Assembly (NCBI GenBank): GCA_937127435.1
Contig: CAKZLZ010000034.1
Span: 55,991 to 119,990 of the forward strand
Direction: 5' to 3'
DNA length: 64,000 nucleotides
From: an uncultured Verrucomicrobiota bacterium
Lineage (GTDB): Bacteria; Verrucomicrobiota; Kiritimatiellia; SS1-B-03-39; UBA6053
Of this stretch, positions 43,860 through 53,421 are shown in pieces. Made by a program: the position numbers and the translations under genes. Below the pieces are notes generated by a model. That model ran no database searches and was not told the origin of the DNA. It was given only the letters and a program-made list of their open reading frames with translations. Numbering within the stretch: the first letter of the stretch is position 1; each line of letters opens with the position of its first letter.

Positions 43860-46800
43860 CTATTTAGCAACGGGGTTGCGAAGCGGAAGCAGCCGGCGTC
43901 TGAACACCACCAGCCCGGTGGCGGTCATCAGCATGGCCAACACCCAGGTTGCGGGTTCCGGAATCACAATCAGCTGCACCGCATTCAACCCGGAGGTCGA
44001 ACCAAATGACTGACTGGAGGCTCCCAACAGCGAAAAGGAATATCCGCTGAGCAATCCGGAGCCGGTGACATTCACTCCCGAACCCAATGAAATCACTTCA
44101 TCCGAAAGCAGGATATTAAAACGATCTCCGATCTCCGGGATGTATGTGTCGTAGCTGGAGATCACCAGATTTGCATTGTCCTCAATGGTAATCCCTCCGT
44201 CGTATAGCAACTGGTCAAAGTCGCCGGTGGACGGCGAGGAAAAAGTCCCGGTTCCGCCAGTGATACCGCCCAGTTCCAGATAGAGCGTGGCGCCATCTGC
44301 CAACAAATAAGAACCCGCACTGTAAACCGCACCCGGAGAGAAGCCCGGTGCATGCGCGCCGCCGGACTGAATGGTGGTGATCCCGCCAGCGGAGATTCCG
44401 CCGGACAGCAGGGCGCCCGCGCTGACGGCAATCGATCCCGTGGTGGCCCCCAGACCTTCAAGGGTACCGCTGCTGACTTCAAAATCAGCCGTGCTGGACG
44501 CGGAGTTGACGGTCATCGTTCCGGAGCCGGATTTCTGTACCAGCCCGGTTCCACCGAATGCACCGTCAAAGGTTGCATTGAGACCATTGGTATCAATCAC
44601 GGACGTGGTCGCGGCCACCGTGGAAAGATCCGTGGAGGTGCTCAGGTCAGAATCAATCACTTTGAGTGTACCGCCGCCAAGCTGAAAGGTGGCGCTGCCG
44701 GAACCCGACTGAATCCCGTTGCTTCCTCCAACTTCCAAGGTGCCGCCATCCAGCTCATAGCTCCCTGTACCGGAGCCAAAACTGATTTTGCCGCCACTGC
44801 CGATGGAAACCGTTCCCGCCGTGTGGAGCATCTGTCCGCTGGATGTCGCACCAGAAGCCAGAGTCATCCCCTGACCAAACGTCGCCTCTCCCCCACTCAT
44901 CCCGTAGGTTCCGCTGCCGCCATGACCGACAAAGAAGGAGGAGTCCGTCACCTGCAGCGTACCACCGGTTTGATTGAGCACCCCTTCACTGCCGTCATCC
45001 GCACCAAAGCGGACATTCATGGTATCAAAAGTCAGGTTGCCCGCCCGCAAGTTGTACGTACCTTCACTCCCGGTACCGTTTCCAACATAGAATGGCCTTA
45101 CACCGGTTCCGGTGTCACCGTACCAGGTGACATTCGTGCCTGCACCATCCTGATTAAACACAGCCGTTCCTCCATCCAACGCAATGAAGTTCTGCACATC
45201 AGCCGTCTGGGTAAAGGTGGAGTTGTCCAAAAAATTCACCGTACTGTTCCCGGCCGCAAGGTGTCCGAAATAGGTGGTGGACCCTGAACCATTCATTGTA
45301 AATACGGCATCATTTGACAGGGTGTAAGTTCCCGTGGCGCCCCACATACCCACCTGCAGATTTGCCACCCCGTTTTCATTGATGGTGCCGCCACTCTGGT
45401 TGAAGACCCCCACGGAACTATCATCCTGGCCCACCACGATCACGCCGTAAGACCCGGACGACCCTTCGCTGATCGTCACCAGTCCGTCCGACATATTTAC
45501 TGTGCCATTGCCTCCGCTCTCACCGACCCGGAAGGTGGCGCCATTGCCGTTCTGGTACTGAAGGTCCACCGACCCGCCATCAATGTTCATGACCCCCGTG
45601 GCCGCGTCGCCCACCACCAGGCGGGTGAATCCTGATCCGAGAGAGTTCACATTCAATGTATTCCCGGTGGCGAGAGTCAGATTGCCGGCACCCGAGGCAG
45701 CATTACCAATCACAAAATTCCCGGCTTCGATACTGGAGGTGCCCGACAGCGTGGTCGATCCACCGACACTCAGATCACCGGCACCGATTTTCGTAAACGC
45801 ACCCGTTCCCGAAAAACCGTTTTCAAACGCGGCATTGAGTCCGTTGGTATCAAAGGTCGATGTGGTGCCGGACATCAGCGTGGGTGTTACCGAACTCGTC
45901 AGATCACTTTCAATCACCTTGATCGTACCGCCGCCCAGATTCAATCCGTCTTCACCGCGGATGCCATTCACCCCGCCCACCTGCAGGGTGCCTCCGTTCA
46001 GATTATATGCGGAAGTGGAGCCCATGATATTGATTTTGCCGCCATTCTGCAGGTCCACCAAAGAGCTGTCGTTTTGGGTGAAGGTACCGACTCCGCCGTC
46101 TTCAGATCCGAGACGGATCCGGTCTCCGGTACTGCTCGGATGGGAGGAAAGGGTGATCAGTTCTGCGGTATCCCCGATCGTATAGGTACCGGTTCCACCC
46201 GCGATATTCCCGACGTAAATGAGCGTTCTTTCCGTGGTGAAAGTTGAGGTGCCCGTCTGGGTGACATGCCCCACCGGGTCGGTACCATAATTTCCGATAT
46301 GAAAGAAAGCGTAGCCATCCGCACTTGCATCTTCCGGCGAGGCACTCCCCATCTGCACGGTTGAATTTCCGGAGATGTTAAAATTCCCCAGACTGTCATT
46401 CCGTCCCACATGAAGATGAAATTTTTTCAGTCCGCCCAACACCGCGGAACCCGAAGACAGATTGTAGGTACCGGTACCCCCATCCTGACCGATGGACATG
46501 CTGCCGGAACTCTCGGCATCGAACAACCCGCCGGTTTGATTAAAGACCCCCGTGGATCCGGTACCCAAACCGATTCGCAGGGAGCCATAGTTGGCAGAGC
46601 TGCTGCCGGTTCCGGTATTTCCAATCTGCACAGTGCCGGACTCCAGATCAAGTGTCCCCATCCCGGAGTCTCCTCCCACCACCACCCGGGCAAAGTCTCC
46701 GCTTTCACTGGTGAGGGTGCCGAACACAGCCGTCCCCCCGCTGACCGTGAGGGTGCCGGTTTCCCCACTCCCATATCCCACCCGGGTCTGGCCTTTCTGA

Positions 46801-47048
46801 ACATTCATTTCTCCCGCAGCGGTCACCTCGAGTTCAGCGCCCCCGGTGATGACCACCACCGGATCACTGGTCGTGGCCGGTCCGCTCAGGGTGGTGGGTT
46901 CCGCGATTTCAACCGTACCCACGGTTACATCCAAACTTTCGAGAACCGCGTCCTCCGCCTGCAACGCTGACATTCCCAAACTGAAAACACCCAGCAGGGT
47001 AGACACAAACCGGAAGGACTTTCCGGGCATACTTGATAATTTTTTCAT
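43860..47048 (-). CDS. PEP-CTERM sorted beta-repeat surface protein
   Basis: 1062 residues. Signal peptide at the N-terminus (VSTLLGVFSLGMSALQAED, about 15-33). The body is a long series of Gly/Thr/Ser-rich units such as GTYTLSNDAVF, GVFNQSGGTI and GSEGVLNQTGGTL, which read as an autotransporter-like parallel beta-helix. The C-terminus has the PEP-CTERM signal: IPEPATW, a hydrophobic helix (VLAMLMTATGLVVF) and the basic end RRRLLPL. An exosortase would cleave and sort it; no exosortase gene is in the window. GGAGAG lies 6 bases before the ATG. It probably acts in adhesion or matrix formation. Confidence 0.88.
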   Translation of the reverse strand: MKKLSSMPGKSFRFVSTLLGVFSLGMSALQAEDAVLESLDVTVGTVEIAEPTTLSGPATTSDPVVVITGGAELEVTAAGEMNVQKGQTRVGYGSGETGTLTVSGGTAVFGTLTSESGDFARVVVGGDSGMGTLDLESGTVQIGNTGTGSSSANYGSLRIGLGTGSTGVFNQTGGLFDAESSGSMSIGQDGGTGTYNLSSGSAVLGGLKKFHLHVGRNDSLGNFNISGNSTVQMGSASPEDASADGYAFFHIGNYGTDPVGHVTQTGTSTFTTERTLIYVGNIAGGTGTYTIGDTAELITLSSHPSSTGDRIRLGSEDGGVGTFTQNDSSLVDLQNGGKINIMGSTSAYNLNGGTLQVGGVNGIRGEDGLNLGGGTIKVIESDLTSSVTPTLMSGTTSTFDTNGLNAAFENGFSGTGAFTKIGAGDLSVGGSTTLSGTSSIEAGNFVIGNAASGAGNLTLATGNTLNVNSLGSGFTRLVVGDAATGVMNIDGGSVDLQYQNGNGATFRVGESGGNGTVNMSDGLVTISEGSSGSYGVIVVGQDDSSVGVFNQSGGTINENGVANLQVGMWGATGTYTLSNDAVFTMNGSGSTTYFGHLAAGNSTVNFLDNSTFTQTADVQNFIALDGGTAVFNQDGAGTNVTWYGDTGTGVRPFYVGNGTGSEGTYNLRAGNLTFDTMNVRFGADDGSEGVLNQTGGTLQVTDSSFFVGHGGSGTYGMSGGEATFGQGMTLASGATSSGQMLHTAGTVSIGSGGKISFGSGTGSYELDGGTLEVGGSNGIQSGSGSATFQLGGGTLKVIDSDLSTSTDLSTVAATTSVIDTNGLNATFDGAFGGTGLVQKSGSGTMTVNSASSTADFEVSSGTLEGLGATTGSIAVSAGALLSGGISAGGITTIQSGGAHAPGFSPGAVYSAGSYLLADGATLYLELGGITGGTGTFSSPSTGDFDQLLYDGGITIEDNANLVISSYDTYIPEIGDRFNILLSDEVISLGSGVNVTGSGLLSGYSFSLLGASSQSFGSTSGLNAVQLIVIPEPATWVLAMLMTATGLVVFRRRLLPLRNPVAK

Positions 47049-47379
47049 GAGCTTCTCTCCACGTTTCTAGATGCGCGACATGACGCATATGGTTTTTATT
47101 TTTAAGAAGCTCCCGATTTAACACAGTTGTGAAAATCCTCACATCGGGCAGGAAACACTAAAATTTCTTTTCGGATCCACTTATGTATTTTAAAACCCAT
47201 AAGGGGTATTCACCCATGTTCATGAACTGAATTACCGGTTGAAGAATAATTCCCGCTTTTACCGGGGTCTGAAACCGTTCTCTTTTCGGAAGGACTTGCC
47301 ATCCTTCCCAAAAAAAAACATAAAAGAAATATCCGGCATGCGGATTCCCTTTCACTCCCTTAGGATATTTTATACCTAC
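47049..47379. other. Divergent interval between surface protein and regulator genes
   Basis: 331 bases without a gene. It contains the 10-bp palindrome GTTCATGAAC (47218-47227) and an A/T-rich core. It must hold promoters for both the PEP-CTERM gene and the first response regulator. No clear -35/-10 pair was identified. Confidence 0.4.
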
Positions 47380-48039
47380 ATGACTGACATCATTCTTATC
47401 GATAATTATCCCATCATCAGGATTGGTATCCGGGCTCTGCTTGAATCCCATGCGTCGTATCGGGTCTGCGCAGAAGCCAGCAGCAAATTGGATGTATGGG
47501 AATATTTGGAGAAGCGCCGTCCGTCACTCGCGATCATGGACCTCATTCTGGGCAGAGAAGACGGATTAAATTTGATTAAAGAAATTTGCGGCCGGCAGCC
47601 CGGCATCAAAATACTGGTAATGTCCTCCCAGGATGAATCCGTTTATGCGGAAAGAGTCATCCGTGCGGGCGCATCCGGATTTATTTCCAAAACAGACGCC
47701 CCCAATTACTTACTGGATGCCGTTCATTCAGTGCTCTCGGGAGACCTTTACTTGACCCACCGGACCAGCATGCAGATGCTGTGCCGGTTCTTAAATAAGA
47801 GCCTCCCCCACAGTATTCCGGGAATCCACAGTCTTTCGGACCGTGAGATTTATGTTTACCAAATGATAGGAATTGGTTTAACCACCCTGGAAATTGCCCA
47901 GAGCATGAACCGGAGCCCGAAAACCATCGAGACCTACAAAGGGCATATTAAACGGAAATTACAGTTAAAAGACGCGGAAGCCCTGAAATTATCCGCGTTC
48001 CACTGGGTCTATAAATCACATCCTGAATATACTTTGTAA
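47380..48039 (+). CDS. NarL/FixJ-type response regulator (first)
   Basis: 219 residues from the ATG at 47380; a longer TTG-initiated form from 47239 has no support. The receiver domain has the acidic pocket at DIILIDNYP, the phosphoacceptor Asp54 (LAIMDLILG), the conserved Ser (VMSSQDES) and Lys (FISKTDAP). The C-terminal LuxR-type HTH is IHSLSDREIYVYQMIGIG through RSPKTIETYKGHIKRKLQL. No histidine kinase is nearby, so it is an orphan. Divergent from the PEP-CTERM gene, which is a likely target. Confidence 0.9.
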   Translation: MTDIILIDNYPIIRIGIRALLESHASYRVCAEASSKLDVWEYLEKRRPSLAIMDLILGREDGLNLIKEICGRQPGIKILVMSSQDESVYAERVIRAGASGFISKTDAPNYLLDAVHSVLSGDLYLTHRTSMQMLCRFLNKSLPHSIPGIHSLSDREIYVYQMIGIGLTTLEIAQSMNRSPKTIETYKGHIKRKLQLKDAEALKLSAFHWVYKSHPEYTL

Positions 48040-48044
48040 CCCCT

Positions 48045-48062
48045 CCCCCTAATATTAGGGGG
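48045..48062. promoter_or_regulatory. Perfect 18-bp palindrome CCCCCTAAT|ATTAGGGGG
   Basis: It lies in the 58-base gap between two response-regulator genes. The arms extend imperfectly (CCCT on the left, GTGGG on the right). It could be a binding site for one of the LuxR-type regulators, or act as a hairpin, but there is no T run after it. Confidence 0.55.
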
Positions 48063-48097
48063 GTGGGAAATACGGACTCCTGTTGTATCTTCGCGGC

Positions 48098-48811
48098 ATG
48101 AGGAAACGTTCACCCACACAGCCGTCCGGCGAAAGACCGCCGGACACTTCCGGCCGGTATATCCACCGGCTGGTGCTGTATGATGCCTGCATCATGGCCC
48201 GGTTCAGTTTCCGCTGTATGATTGAAAAACATTTTAAGGTGGGGGAGTATCTTGAAGCCGGAGATACCCGACAGCTGTTAAAACTGTTGGCCGGCCCCCC
48301 GCCTGAACTCGCAATTCTCGATCTGGATGAAAGCCGGGAAAATGAAATGGACCTGATCAGCCTGACCCGGCAAAGCGCACCGGACTTCCCTATTCTCGGT
48401 ACCAGTGAGTATTCCGATTTAGACAGAATCGAAGCCGCGGTCACCGCCGGTGTAAAGGGGTTTGTCTGCAAAGCCCAGTCCCATGAATCCTTTATCCATG
48501 CCGTGCAGTTGCTGTTACAGGGCGACCGGTATTTAAGCCGGGAATACCTCGCAAAAACCAAAGCGGATCTGCTCCCCCCCCTTTCATACAGCCCCCATCA
48601 TCCTCTGCATTTTCTCTCCAGCCGCGAGGCACAGGTTTTCCAGCTGATCGGCATAAAAATGACCTGTTCCCAAATTGCCGAGTATTTGGGTCTGAGCCCC
48701 AAAACCATTGAAACCTACCGCGAAAATCTTAAGCTGAAACTCGGCCTGACAAGCGGAACTGAATTAACCCGGACCGCTATGGACTGGGTGGAACAGGGGC
48801 ACTTGCAGTAA
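48098..48811 (+). CDS. LuxR-type response regulator (second)
   Basis: 237 residues from the ATG at 48098 (a TTG at 48083 is also in frame). The receiver shows only one acidic residue at the pocket (LVLYDACIM), the phosphoacceptor Asp75 (LAILDLDES), Thr/Ser at ILGTSEYSD and Lys in FVCKAQSHES, so it is atypical but may be phosphorylated. The LuxR HTH is FLSSREAQVFQLIGIK to SPKTIETYRENLKLKLGL. It lies after the first regulator and its last 35 bases overlap the third regulator tail-to-tail. Confidence 0.88.
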   Translation: MRKRSPTQPSGERPPDTSGRYIHRLVLYDACIMARFSFRCMIEKHFKVGEYLEAGDTRQLLKLLAGPPPELAILDLDESRENEMDLISLTRQSAPDFPILGTSEYSDLDRIEAAVTAGVKGFVCKAQSHESFIHAVQLLLQGDRYLSREYLAKTKADLLPPLSYSPHHPLHFLSSREAQVFQLIGIKMTCSQIAEYLGLSPKTIETYRENLKLKLGLTSGTELTRTAMDWVEQGHLQ

Positions 48812-49568
48812 ACAACACCAGCAGCTCTGCATGCGAATGCAGTTTAAATTTCGCATACACCTCTTTGATATAGCCATTTACCGTGTGTAGAGAAAGATCC
48901 AGACGATCTGCAATCATTTTCCGTGAGAGACCTGATATTAACAGCTTCACCACCTCCTGCAAGCGGGGGCTTAATTGATCCAACAACTCATGACGTGGAT
49001 CATTCATCGGCAGATAGATTTCGGGTTGTGAATATTTTAAAACATTTTGATATGCCAGGATCAAATGGGGTACCACCATTTCCGTGAGCAGATGCTGTTC
49101 GACACTTATGGGGTTTTCCGAACTGATGGTCAGCATGGTCCTGAGTTCAGAAGTAAAGTTTATTTCCGCAACCATCTGATACTCGGCATCTATATAACGG
49201 AGAGCGTCCCGGTATATCGCCAGTTCTTTTAACTGGCGCTCTGAAACGAAATCAGAAGTGATATATATCCCGCGTACTTCTTTGGTCTGCTTCCACAATT
49301 GTAAATGATTTACCACCGGATGACTTGCCACTGTTTGGTCTATCGCCCGGGTGTAACCCCTTACGGCCTCTTCATAGGAAGAGGTCACTTTAAGATCCTG
49401 CATCTGCAGGTGCTTATTGTTTATACTCAGACTCATCCAATTTACCCCCAGCAAAGAGGTGAAATCTTCCACACAACACTGATAAAAATGTTCATGCGAA
49501 TATTTGTCATGCAGCGAAGCCGTAAAGCGATTAAACGCTGTCCATTGTTTATCTGTAATAATGATCAT
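48777..49568 (-). CDS. LuxR-type transcriptional regulator (third)
   Basis: 263 residues. The N-terminal 180 residues are an uncharacterised sensor-like domain (HEHFYQCCVEDFTSLLGVNW, then AEINFTSELRTMLTISSENP) with no receiver Asp. The C-terminal LuxR HTH is LSPRLQEVVKLLISGLSRKMIADRLDLSLHTVNGYIKEVY. It is convergent with the second regulator, with a 35-base overlap of the ends. The ligand, if any, is unknown. GAF-like or autoinducer-like N-termini are alternatives. Confidence 0.85.
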   Translation of the reverse strand: MIIITDKQWTAFNRFTASLHDKYSHEHFYQCCVEDFTSLLGVNWMSLSINNKHLQMQDLKVTSSYEEAVRGYTRAIDQTVASHPVVNHLQLWKQTKEVRGIYITSDFVSERQLKELAIYRDALRYIDAEYQMVAEINFTSELRTMLTISSENPISVEQHLLTEMVVPHLILAYQNVLKYSQPEIYLPMNDPRHELLDQLSPRLQEVVKLLISGLSRKMIADRLDLSLHTVNGYIKEVYAKFKLHSHAELLVLFTASAPVPPSP

Positions 49569-50131
49569 TTCATTCAGGGAGATATGATTTTTCCAGCAAA
49601 GAAGATCGATCCACCGATCCTATTTTAAACGGACATAAGGAGAGAAGCGGCTCTACCATCAGCAGTCGCTAAACCGGTAGAACAAAATGGAGCATACTCT
49701 GTGAGGGGCAAGGTGTTTTATCTTGAAAAAAAATTCATATCAGCCCGCACAACAAAATAGTATATTTTTACAGGTTTCAGATCTTGAAAATTTATAGGGA
49801 AACGTGAAATTCAACAATGTAGACGAATAAATCTCCACCCCACCCCGGACAAAAATTCAGACAACAAGTAGAGACAAATGGATCATACCCAGAAAACCCC
49901 TGTTCAGAGAGTTTGAAAAACAGACCAGGGCGCCTTCGATCCATCATTTTTCACTGAAATACCGTCATACCTGAATGGCAGGTCTTGGTATTTAAGAATT
50001 CAAATTATATTCCTTTCAACTATCATGATCCAGCGACAATCCACCATCCCCTAAATTCAGGGGAACAACCGTAAACGGAACCATCCAGCATTTGCGAAAA
50101 TCCGGGTAAAAGCCTTCCCGCCGCAAATCCA
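49569..50131. other. Gene-free interval
   Basis: About 560 bases between the start of the third regulator gene and the stop of a flavoprotein gene. No credible ORF. A 5-bp hairpin CCCCT-AAATTC-AGGGG is at 50048-50063, loosely similar to the palindrome at 48045-48062. No T run follows it on the - strand, so it is not a clear terminator. Confidence 0.4.
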
Positions 50132-51370
50132 TTAAACGATTTCTGCCGCGGCATTTCCCGCGAGGTATCCACCCGTCCAGGCGGCTTGAAAGTTGAAACC
50201 GCCGGTGACACCGTCAATATTGAGCACTTCGCCGGCAAAGAAAAGATTTTCGTGCAGGCGGCTTTGGAATTTTTTCATATTCACTTCTTTCAAATCCACC
50301 CCGCCGCAGGTGACAAATTCTTCTTTATTGAGGGTCTTGCCTTTCATTCGACAGTTCATGGCGGTGAGTGATTGAAACAGCGCCTCTTCCTGAGCAGCCG
50401 TCATGCGGGCCCACTGAATATCATTTTCAATTCCCGACCGGATACAGAGCAGCTCCCACAGCCGGCGGGGCAACGCAAACAATCGTGATTTGATGACCGG
50501 CCGGGCTCCGAATTTTTTGCGCATCCGTCGCAACTCTTCCTGCGGTTGATTAAAACCGGGAACCCAGTTGATTTGAATCCCCACATCATCCTGCCGCTCC
50601 GCCAGTTCTCTGGCCTGCCAGGCGGAAAGCTTGAGCACTGCCGGCCCACTCAATCCTTTGTGAGTAATAAGTAAGGAACCGGATTGCCCGGCATCCATTT
50701 CGGGGATCCGAACCTCCACCGGATCAACCGAAATACCGGACAACTCAGTAAACAGCGGATCCTGAACATGAAACGAAAACAGGGAAGGTACCGGTTCCAC
50801 AATATGGTGCCCCAGCGAAGCCGCCAACTTCAATCCTCCACTGGCCCGGTTCCCTCCCGTAGCCAATATGAGTGCCCGGCAATGTAATTCGCTTCCGTCG
50901 GAGCAGGATAGAATATACCCCTCTTCCGTTTTCTCCACGTCACTGACCCCCCGCTGAACTTCAAGTTTCACCCCCAATTCCGTCGCTTCCGTGGTAAGCG
51001 CACGGATGATATCGCCGGAATCATCACTCACCGGGAACATGCGGCCATCCTCTTCGGTTTTTAATTTCACCCCCCGGGATTCAAACCATTCGATGGTATC
51101 CGCCGGTTGAAAACGGTGAAAAGGCCCCAGCAATTCCCGTCCACCCCGCGGATAGCGGGTGATCAGCGCCTTGGGGTCAAAACAGTGATGAGTCACATTG
51201 CAACGCCCCCCACCGGAAATAGCCACTTTTGCTAAGGTTTCTTTACTTTTCTCCAGAATCAACACGCTTAAATCCGGTCGGTCCATCTTGGCGTGAATGG
51301 CCGCAAAAAATCCTGCAGCTCCGCCACCGGCCACCACCACATCCACTCGTCCTGTTGCATTTTTTGTCAT
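50132..51370 (-). CDS. HI0933-family FAD-dependent flavoprotein (aminoacetone-oxidase-like)
   Basis: 412 residues from the ATG at 51370; an upstream ATG at 51421 adds 17 residues that are not conserved-looking. The dinucleotide site is VVVAGGGAAGFFAAIHAK, with the second FAD block VAISGGGRCNVTHHCFDP. The C-terminal family signature is LFFAGEVLNIDGVTGGFNFQAAWTGGYLAG. The biochemical role of most HI0933 family members is not known. It is isolated between two gaps and divergent from the lipoprotein and T2SS genes. Confidence 0.9.
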   Translation of the reverse strand: MTKNATGRVDVVVAGGGAAGFFAAIHAKMDRPDLSVLILEKSKETLAKVAISGGGRCNVTHHCFDPKALITRYPRGGRELLGPFHRFQPADTIEWFESRGVKLKTEEDGRMFPVSDDSGDIIRALTTEATELGVKLEVQRGVSDVEKTEEGYILSCSDGSELHCRALILATGGNRASGGLKLAASLGHHIVEPVPSLFSFHVQDPLFTELSGISVDPVEVRIPEMDAGQSGSLLITHKGLSGPAVLKLSAWQARELAERQDDVGIQINWVPGFNQPQEELRRMRKKFGARPVIKSRLFALPRRLWELLCIRSGIENDIQWARMTAAQEEALFQSLTAMNCRMKGKTLNKEEFVTCGGVDLKEVNMKKFQSRLHENLFFAGEVLNIDGVTGGFNFQAAWTGGYLAGNAAAEIV

Positions 51371-51595
51371 GGGGCACCCTTCCCTAAATCCGGGCCGAAT
51401 CCAATACAATTTCCACATCACTCCTGCAGGTGCAACTCACATCCCCGTCACTCTGGGACGTTCAAGGTTAGGGGTCCCGAAAGCCCTACTCTATTTTTTA
51501 TAGCTCACCCTACAATAAATAAGCCTTTCTTTCGTTGGTAAACTTCTCGAAGAAATATGAGTGCATTGTCTGCAAATTCCTTTTAGATTTCCTTT

Positions 51596-52129
51596 ATGAA
51601 CAAAATCCGATCTTTTCTCATTCTTGGCGCTGCACTGACAACCGGCGCTCTCTTTTTATTTCTCACGGCCTGTGAGATCAGCAACGGCGACGAAACCGTC
51701 CGCCAAGTTTCGATTCGGGTGGCAGGGGTTTACAGCAGTGCTTCCGGTATTGCATCAAATCAAAGCGGCCAGACCATCACCTCTCTCAACATCAGCCAAA
51801 GCGGTGATCAACTGGATGCGATTGACAATCTGGGCGCGCGCTGGACAGGAACCATCGGTCAGGCGGACAGCACCCTGGCAACCGTGAATCTGAAAGGCCT
51901 CACCAACACCGGGGTACAGGTTGTAATCACCGGGAACATCAGCATTGACGGGACCACCGGCACCTTAAGCGGATCCTGGATTGAACCGGTGATCCGTTCA
52001 AATGTCTTTGCCCAGGCCATCGTGGCGGCCCAACCCACATCCACTCCGATTATTACGCCCACCACTTCCGTGACCACCACGCCGAGCGCCACAGCCGTTG
52101 CGACGGTGACCCCGACGCCCGTTCCATAA
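51596..52129 (+). CDS. Hypothetical lipoprotein with Thr/Pro-rich tail
   Basis: 177 residues with a lipoprotein signal ending at LTAC (Cys26). The middle is a small beta-rich domain (VAGVYSSASG, SLNISQSGDQLDAIDNLG, GTLSGSWIEP), resembling the beta-sandwich lipoproteins of the META/YceI size class, but no family is recognised. The C-terminal 35 residues are a Thr/Pro/Ser linker (TSTPIITPTTSVTTTP), as in proteins tethered at a distance from the membrane. It lies 16 bases before gspF, so it may be part of the secretion operon. Confidence 0.65.
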   Translation: MNKIRSFLILGAALTTGALFLFLTACEISNGDETVRQVSIRVAGVYSSASGIASNQSGQTITSLNISQSGDQLDAIDNLGARWTGTIGQADSTLATVNLKGLTNTGVQVVITGNISIDGTTGTLSGSWIEPVIRSNVFAQAIVAAQPTSTPIITPTTSVTTTPSATAVATVTPTPVP

Positions 52130-52145
52130 TTTCTCCGAACCCTGC

Positions 52146-53375
52146 ATGCCAGAATTCCAGTTCCAGGCCAAAGACGGTAACGGTCAACCTCATCAGGGAA
52201 AACTGGAGGCACGGGAGCGCCGTGAAGTCCTGCAGGATCTTCGCAGTCGCGGTTGGGTGCCGGTTTCGGTAACCGAAATCTCATCCACACCCGCTCAAAA
52301 AACCAAAACCGACAAAAAACCGGTTGGCATCGGAAGCGGAAAACTGTCCTTGCGGGCTCTGCTGCAATTTTCCACGGACTTGCGGGACTTGCTCTCGGCG
52401 GGGATGACCCTCGGTTCAGCCATCAAAAAGCTCAGCCAGCAAAGCGGAAACGTCCAACGTACCGCCGTCCTCACCCAGGTACACGAAGATATCGTACAGG
52501 GACTCAGCCTATCGGATTCCCTCAAGAAATACCCCAAAAGCTTTCCGGAGTTCTATGTCTCGCTTATTCAGGCCGGGGAGGCTTCCGGTCAATTACAGGA
52601 CGCACTTCAAAATGCAGTGCGGCATTACGAACGGGCCGCCGAAGCCAAAGAACAGGTCGTCGGCGCCCTGGTTTACCCCCTGCTCGTCGCTTTTTTCGGT
52701 TTTCTGGTGATTATTTTCTGTCTGATTTACGTCATTCCCAAGTTTACCCAGATCTTCGAAGACATGGACCAGATATTGCCCTTGCCCACCCGCATCCTCA
52801 TTGTGCTCAGCAACGGCCTCATCCATTACGGATGGATCTTCCTCATTCTCGCGGCCCTGATCATCATCGGCTTCGGCCGCTGGCGGAAAACCGAAAAGGG
52901 ACGCATGACCTGGCACCGCTTCCAGTTGCATGTCCCCATCTTCAATCAACTGATCCGCTCCGCCGCCTACGCCAATTTTGCCCGCACCCTCTCGAACCTG
53001 CTGGTGAACGGGGTTCCCGTGCTCACCGCTCTGGACATTGTCAAAAAGACCGCCAACAATGCGGTGCTGGAAAAAGAAATCGGTTTGCTGAAAATAAGGG
53101 TTACGGACGGATCCTCACTTTCGGTCCCCCTCGCGGAAAGCGGGGTATTCCCCGACCTCTTCACCGACATGCTTTCAGTAGGGGAAGAAGCCGGCCAGGT
53201 CCCCCGCTCCCTTGCACAAATTGCCCGCCGCTATGATGACGAATTGACCCGGAGCATTAAACGCGTCACCACCGTCATCGAGCCCTTGCTCATGGTTCTG
53301 ATTGCCGCCGGCGTCGGCTTTGTCGCAATCAGCATGTTGCTCCCCTTGTTTCAGTTGACGCAAGGCCTTCAGTAA
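52146..53375 (+). CDS. gspF: Type II secretion inner-membrane platform protein GspF
   Basis: 409 residues. Two tandem T2SSF domains (about 75-195 and 278-400), each with the LLSAGMTLGSAI- or LLVNGVPVLTAL-type motif. There are three transmembrane segments (about 178-200 PLLVAFFGFLVIIFCLIYV, 225-243 and 380-400). N-terminal basic region as in GspF/PilC proteins. It is the inner-membrane platform that works with the GspE ATPase; no GspE is in the window. Followed by the major pseudopilin gene after 46 bases. Confidence 0.93.
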   Translation: MPEFQFQAKDGNGQPHQGKLEARERREVLQDLRSRGWVPVSVTEISSTPAQKTKTDKKPVGIGSGKLSLRALLQFSTDLRDLLSAGMTLGSAIKKLSQQSGNVQRTAVLTQVHEDIVQGLSLSDSLKKYPKSFPEFYVSLIQAGEASGQLQDALQNAVRHYERAAEAKEQVVGALVYPLLVAFFGFLVIIFCLIYVIPKFTQIFEDMDQILPLPTRILIVLSNGLIHYGWIFLILAALIIIGFGRWRKTEKGRMTWHRFQLHVPIFNQLIRSAAYANFARTLSNLLVNGVPVLTALDIVKKTANNAVLEKEIGLLKIRVTDGSSLSVPLAESGVFPDLFTDMLSVGEEAGQVPRSLAQIARRYDDELTRSIKRVTTVIEPLLMVLIAAGVGFVAISMLLPLFQLTQGLQ

Positions 53376-53421
53376 CCCATAGTTAACCCGATCTATAAAT
53401 CTACAACCCGGAGTCAAACAC

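Noticed and set aside
44352..46970. + strand ORFs up to 311 codons opposite the PEP-CTERM gene
   Set aside because: Produced by the Gly/Thr/Ser-rich repeats of the real gene on the other strand; Pro/Arg-rich and without domains.
52253..53236. 327-codon + strand ORF overlapping gspF in another frame
   Set aside because: Alternative frame of gspF with Arg/Pro/His-rich sequence; the GspF frame has clear domains.
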